From Olsenella_K sp051878835 (GTDB lineage: Bacteria; Actinomycetota; Coriobacteriia; Coriobacteriales; Atopobiaceae), in NCBI GenBank assembly GCA_051878835.1, contig JBJEKW010000091.1, forward strand, positions 1 to 64,000: a DNA stretch of 64,000 nt, in the 5' to 3' direction. The number at the start of each line of letters is the position of its first letter. The first letter of the stretch is position 1. Shown one piece after another: positions 60,973-64,000 of the stretch. Below the pieces are notes generated by a model, which made no database searches, was not told where the DNA came from, and saw only the letters and a list, made by a program, of their open reading frames with translations. Made by a program: the position numbers and the translations under genes.

Positions 60973-62190
60973 TTGCTGCCAGTAGAGGAACAACTGAAGG
61001 TAATCACTTCCGGCACCATGCAGATCGTGCCTATGGACGAGCTGAAGCAGAAGCTCCAGAAGGGCACCCCCCTTAACATAAAGATGGGTGTGGACCCCAC
61101 CAGCCCTGACCTGCACCTGGGCCATGCCGTTCCCCTGCGCAAGATGCGCCAGTTCCAGGACCTGGGTCACCACGTCACCCTGATCATCGGCAATGGCACG
61201 GCGCTCATCGGCGACCCCTCCGGTCGTGACACCACCCGCCCGCCCCTGACCGAGGAGCAGGTGGAGGCAAACGCCCAGACCTACGTGGCACAGGCCATGA
61301 AGATCCTGGACCCCGACAAGACCGAGATCGTGCACAACGGCGACTGGATCAAGTCCATGGACCTGGGAAAGATGCTGGGCCTCATGAGCAAGTTCAACGT
61401 GGCCCGCATCCTGGAGCGCGAGGACTTCCACAACCGCTACGTCAACGGCCAGTCCATCGCCCTGCACGAGTTCATCTATCCCGTGCTGCAGGCCTACGAC
61501 TCCGTCGTCGTGAAGGCCGACCTCGAGATGGGCGGCAACGACCAGATCTTCAACCTGCTGGCCGGTCGTGACCTCATGCGCGACATGGGCATGGAGCCCC
61601 AGGTGGCGCTGACCATGCCGCTTCTGGTGGGCACCGACGGCGTAAAGAAGATGTCGAAGAGCTACGGCAACTACATCGGCCTGACCGACTCGCCCTCCCA
61701 GATGTTCGGCAAGGTCATGAGCATTGCCGACGAGCAGGTGCCCACGTACTACCGCCTGTGCTCCACGCTGCCCATCGACCAGATTGACGAGATCGACCGC
61801 GAGTTCGCCAACGGCACCGCCGATCCGTACAAGCTGAAGCGCGCCCTGGGCGTGAACCTGGTCGACCTGTACCACGGCGCCGGCGAGGGCCAGAAGGCAA
61901 TGGAAGCCTTCGATGCCACGTTCAAGAAGAACGAGGCGCCCGCGGACACCCCCGAGTTCCCGCTGTCCACCGTCGAGGTGAACGACAAGGGCCAGGTGTA
62001 CCTGGGCAAGCTGCTGGTGGACCTGGGCCTGGCACACTCCGCTGGCGAGGCTCGTCGCTTCGTCGACGGCGGTGGCGTGAAGATCGACGGCGAGCCCGTT
62101 CCCGCAAAGACCTACAACGTGGACCCCTCGCTGTTCAAGGCCGGCACCTACGTCCAGCAGGGCAAGCGCCGCTGGGCCAAGCTGGTGTAG
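60973..62190 (+). CDS. tyrS: tyrosine--tRNA ligase
   Basis: 405 residues. Class I synthetase: HIGH-like PDLHLGHAV near 44, KMSKS (VKKMSKSYGNY) near 227, and a C-terminal S4 RNA-binding domain (about 340-400) ending VQQGKRRWAKLV. Belongs to the TyrZ-like group. The start is TTG 60973, eight bases after GGAGG, giving MLPVEEQLK; in-frame ATGs at 60952 and 60958 sit on or before that SD. No T-box leader was recognised in the 255-base upstream region. Followed by a terminator. Confidence 0.93.
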   Translation: MLPVEEQLKVITSGTMQIVPMDELKQKLQKGTPLNIKMGVDPTSPDLHLGHAVPLRKMRQFQDLGHHVTLIIGNGTALIGDPSGRDTTRPPLTEEQVEANAQTYVAQAMKILDPDKTEIVHNGDWIKSMDLGKMLGLMSKFNVARILEREDFHNRYVNGQSIALHEFIYPVLQAYDSVVVKADLEMGGNDQIFNLLAGRDLMRDMGMEPQVALTMPLLVGTDGVKKMSKSYGNYIGLTDSPSQMFGKVMSIADEQVPTYYRLCSTLPIDQIDEIDREFANGTADPYKLKRALGVNLVDLYHGAGEGQKAMEAFDATFKKNEAPADTPEFPLSTVEVNDKGQVYLGKLLVDLGLAHSAGEARRFVDGGGVKIDGEPVPAKTYNVDPSLFKAGTYVQQGKRRWAKLV

Positions 62191-62249
62191 GGACCTTTCG
62201 CTGCGGCTGCGTTCCGCTACAATTGCCCTTCTTGCTTTACTGAACATTA

Positions 62250-62286
62250 GGCCCGCCCCGGAGAAGCTCCGAGGCGGGCCCTTTTT
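62250..62286. terminator. intrinsic terminator after tyrS
   Basis: 14-bp stem (62250-62263 against 62267-62280, one mismatch) with AAG in the loop, then CTTTTTCT. Convergent genes flank it. Confidence 0.85.
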
Positions 62287-62308
62287 CTGGCCTAGCCTAT
62301 GCGAGGCG

Positions 62309-64000
62309 TTACATGTTCAGGGCGTAGAACTCGATGCCCTCCTGGTTCCAGCCCAGCTGGCCCAGATGGTTGTACTCGTCCTGGTCTGCCGTGTAGAGGT
62401 GGGTGCCCTGCGTCAGCCACTCGTTGAACAGCCTGTAGATGGGACGCTTCGAGCTGACGCCCACCGAGTCGTCAACCGAGCAGAAGGCGGTGCCCTCCTT
62501 GCGCCAGCCGATCTTCTCGAGGCTGTCGTACTCGTCTTTGTTCGAGGTGTAGAAGTGGTCGCCGGACCAGGGGTTGTACATGCGGTATACCGGGGTGTCC
62601 GACTTCGAGGGGGACACCCAGGCCACGTTCTCGCCGCTCCAGCCGATCTTTACCAAGCCATCGTACTCGTCCTTGTTGGTGGTAAAGAGGTGCTCGCCGG
62701 ACCAGCGGTTGTACAGACGCCACACCTGAACTGTCGCGTCCTGGCCATCCACCCACTGCTTGTACTGGACGCTAGAGCCGTTCAGCACGGCGTCGTCGGA
62801 GACTGCGGGCAGCTGGACATACAGCTTTGCGCCTGCCATCACGCTGAGGGTGGGGAGGTCCTCCTTGCGCGTGACGCCGTTGTTGGGATAGATGTACGAG
62901 TACTCCTCGACGCGCGTAGCGGCGTCAAACGCGGCGTCGGATGTGACGACCAGACGGTAATCAGTGCCCAGGGGCACGTAGATTACCTGGTTGGTGCCAT
63001 CGGTCTGGGCGTGGATCCAGTCGTTCGAGCGCGAGACCACGGCTCCGCTCTTAAATGTTGCCTCAGTAGCACCGCTCTGCTGGTTCACGACCGCCACGGT
63101 GGTGGAGGCGGGTAGTGTGACCATGCGGTAGCCAGCGGACTGGGAGCTGGTCGGGGCAGTGGTCGGCTGCGAGTTCGTCTCGGCCATACGCACGAACGAA
63201 AGCGCAACCTCATCCATGTGCGGCAGCATCAGCTTGCTGTTGTACTTCTGCAGCGTGCCGGTGTACCAGCCGCCGCTCGTCAGGACGTCGTGCGCGGCCA
63301 CGCCGGTCAGGGCGTCAACGACAATCTTTGCCTGGGCCTTGAACTTCAGCTTCGCTGCCTCGGTGTTGTCAATCATTCCTGCCTTAGCGTACGCATCGGT
63401 CAGGATGTCGGGGAACTTCTTCAGCAGCACTAGCGGCAGGCCCTGGTAGTTGGCCTTCTGCTGTGCCACATAGTTGGAAACCACACCCCTCTGGGAGGAA
63501 GAAGCACCAACATACAGTGCGCTCACCTGGGCAAATGCCACCTGCTCGCCGGTGGAGTAGACGTTTCTGGGCAGAGGCGTCTCGACTACCAGGTTTGCCA
63601 GGCCCGTCGTGAACCCGGCCTGGTTGGTGAACGGAGCTGCAACTGTGGCGCTGAGGGAGTTCGTGCTGACGCTGTTGGAATCCTCCTGAGCCGTAGCCGA
63701 CTCGGACTGGGCCGTAGCGTCACTGCTGGCGGCATCCGCGTCGTCAGTGGAGGTGGCGCCCTGTGCCGCGCCCTCCGTCACGACCTCCATCAGGATCTGA
63801 GGCATGGAGGCAACCCCATCTGCGTCGCCCGACAGGCCCAACAGGCCCGTTGCGTCGCCGCCGTCAACAGAATCCAACGAAAGCGCGTTGGACGTTGCGG
63901 AGCTCAGCTGTGTCGGCGTCAGCGTGCTGACGTTGTAGACAACGTCGGAGTTCAGCACCTTCAGCTCGGCGTTGATGGCGTCCTCCGTTGTCTGGTAGCC
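62309..64000 (-). CDS. DUF5648-repeat surface protein, N-terminus beyond window
   Basis: At least 563 residues are visible; the frame is open to base 64000, so the start and signal peptide lie outside. The visible N-terminal part is Ser/Ala/Asp-rich low complexity, then a helical region (about LYVGASSSQRGVVSNYVAQ to SLKFKAQAKIVVDALTG-like residues) of no known family and a beta-rich part (GTDYRLVVTSDAAFDAATRV). Three DUF5648 repeats close it: VWRLYNRWSGEHLFT, VYRMYNPWSGDHFYT and IYRLFNEWLTQGTHLYT. Its DNA is more diverged than the trio at 44-50 kb. Confidence 0.85.
   Translation of the reverse strand, partial: GYQTTEDAINAELKVLNSDVVYNVSTLTPTQLSSATSNALSLDSVDGGDATGLLGLSGDADGVASMPQILMEVVTEGAAQGATSTDDADAASSDATAQSESATAQEDSNSVSTNSLSATVAAPFTNQAGFTTGLANLVVETPLPRNVYSTGEQVAFAQVSALYVGASSSQRGVVSNYVAQQKANYQGLPLVLLKKFPDILTDAYAKAGMIDNTEAAKLKFKAQAKIVVDALTGVAAHDVLTSGGWYTGTLQKYNSKLMLPHMDEVALSFVRMAETNSQPTTAPTSSQSAGYRMVTLPASTTVAVVNQQSGATEATFKSGAVVSRSNDWIHAQTDGTNQVIYVPLGTDYRLVVTSDAAFDAATRVEEYSYIYPNNGVTRKEDLPTLSVMAGAKLYVQLPAVSDDAVLNGSSVQYKQWVDGQDATVQVWRLYNRWSGEHLFTTNKDEYDGLVKIGWSGENVAWVSPSKSDTPVYRMYNPWSGDHFYTSNKDEYDSLEKIGWRKEGTAFCSVDDSVGVSSKRPIYRLFNEWLTQGTHLYTADQDEYNHLGQLGWNQEGIEFYALNM

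Overview
The window is high-GC, gene-dense DNA from a Gram-positive anaerobe. It most resembles class Coriobacteriia (Olsenella/Atopobium/Collinsella relatives). The grounds are secreted proteins ending in DUF5648-type repeats (MYRLYN..SGEH.FT), serine-rich tails on cell-wall proteins, a CarD/CdnL-type regulator, a family II CBS pyrophosphatase, a P1B Zn/Cd ATPase and actinobacterial codon use. Genus is inference. The sequence is a draft scaffold with three 100-N gaps. Two of them are flanked by identical 55-base ends, so they are unmerged contig overlaps rather than missing DNA.

Layout. 0-8.8 kb: trmB behind a glycosyltransferase-MarR fusion, a lactate/malate dehydrogenase, an EamA transporter, a CBS pyrophosphatase, and two Gfo/Idh/MocA oxidoreductases, one fused to a UPF0303 (haem-degrading-like) domain and one broken by a gap. 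8.8-10.1 kb: non-coding repeat island A. 10.1-17 kb: a small membrane protein, ettA with a PAP2 phosphatase, a GH25 muramidase, an HD hydrolase and a B12/radical SAM protein. 17-22.6 kb: a metal ATPase with a candidate SmtB-type operator, a phage-like ORF6N protein bracketed by related hairpins, a deformylase-like protein and a ClC channel. 22.6-28.6 kb: an amino-acid ABC importer whose binding protein and permease are one chain, pyrE, an active-site-degenerate hydrolase, and asnS.

28.6-31.1 kb is a second repeat-rich stretch around carD, with palindromes spaced 52 bp apart, a 52-bp tandem array containing a gap, and 34-bp and 20-bp degenerate arrays. 31.1-42.6 kb is housekeeping: an ACT protein, citrate synthase (intact once the false gap is removed), a Cof-like phosphatase, kup, an S10 peptidase-like protein, rlmKL and a phosphosugar mutase.

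42.9-64 kb is mostly cell surface. It holds an acyltransferase, DUF5648 surface proteins (one decayed, one running off the window end), three large GT2 proteins probably acting in wall-polysaccharide synthesis, a C39-like protein without its cysteine, a class A penicillin-binding protein, and tyrS.

Genes are mostly monocistronic or in pairs, separated by strong hairpin terminators that often serve convergent genes. The surface region looks recently rearranged: repeat modules are nearly identical between loci, one gene is a relic, and one gene carries a terminator-like hairpin that overlaps its ribosome-binding site.
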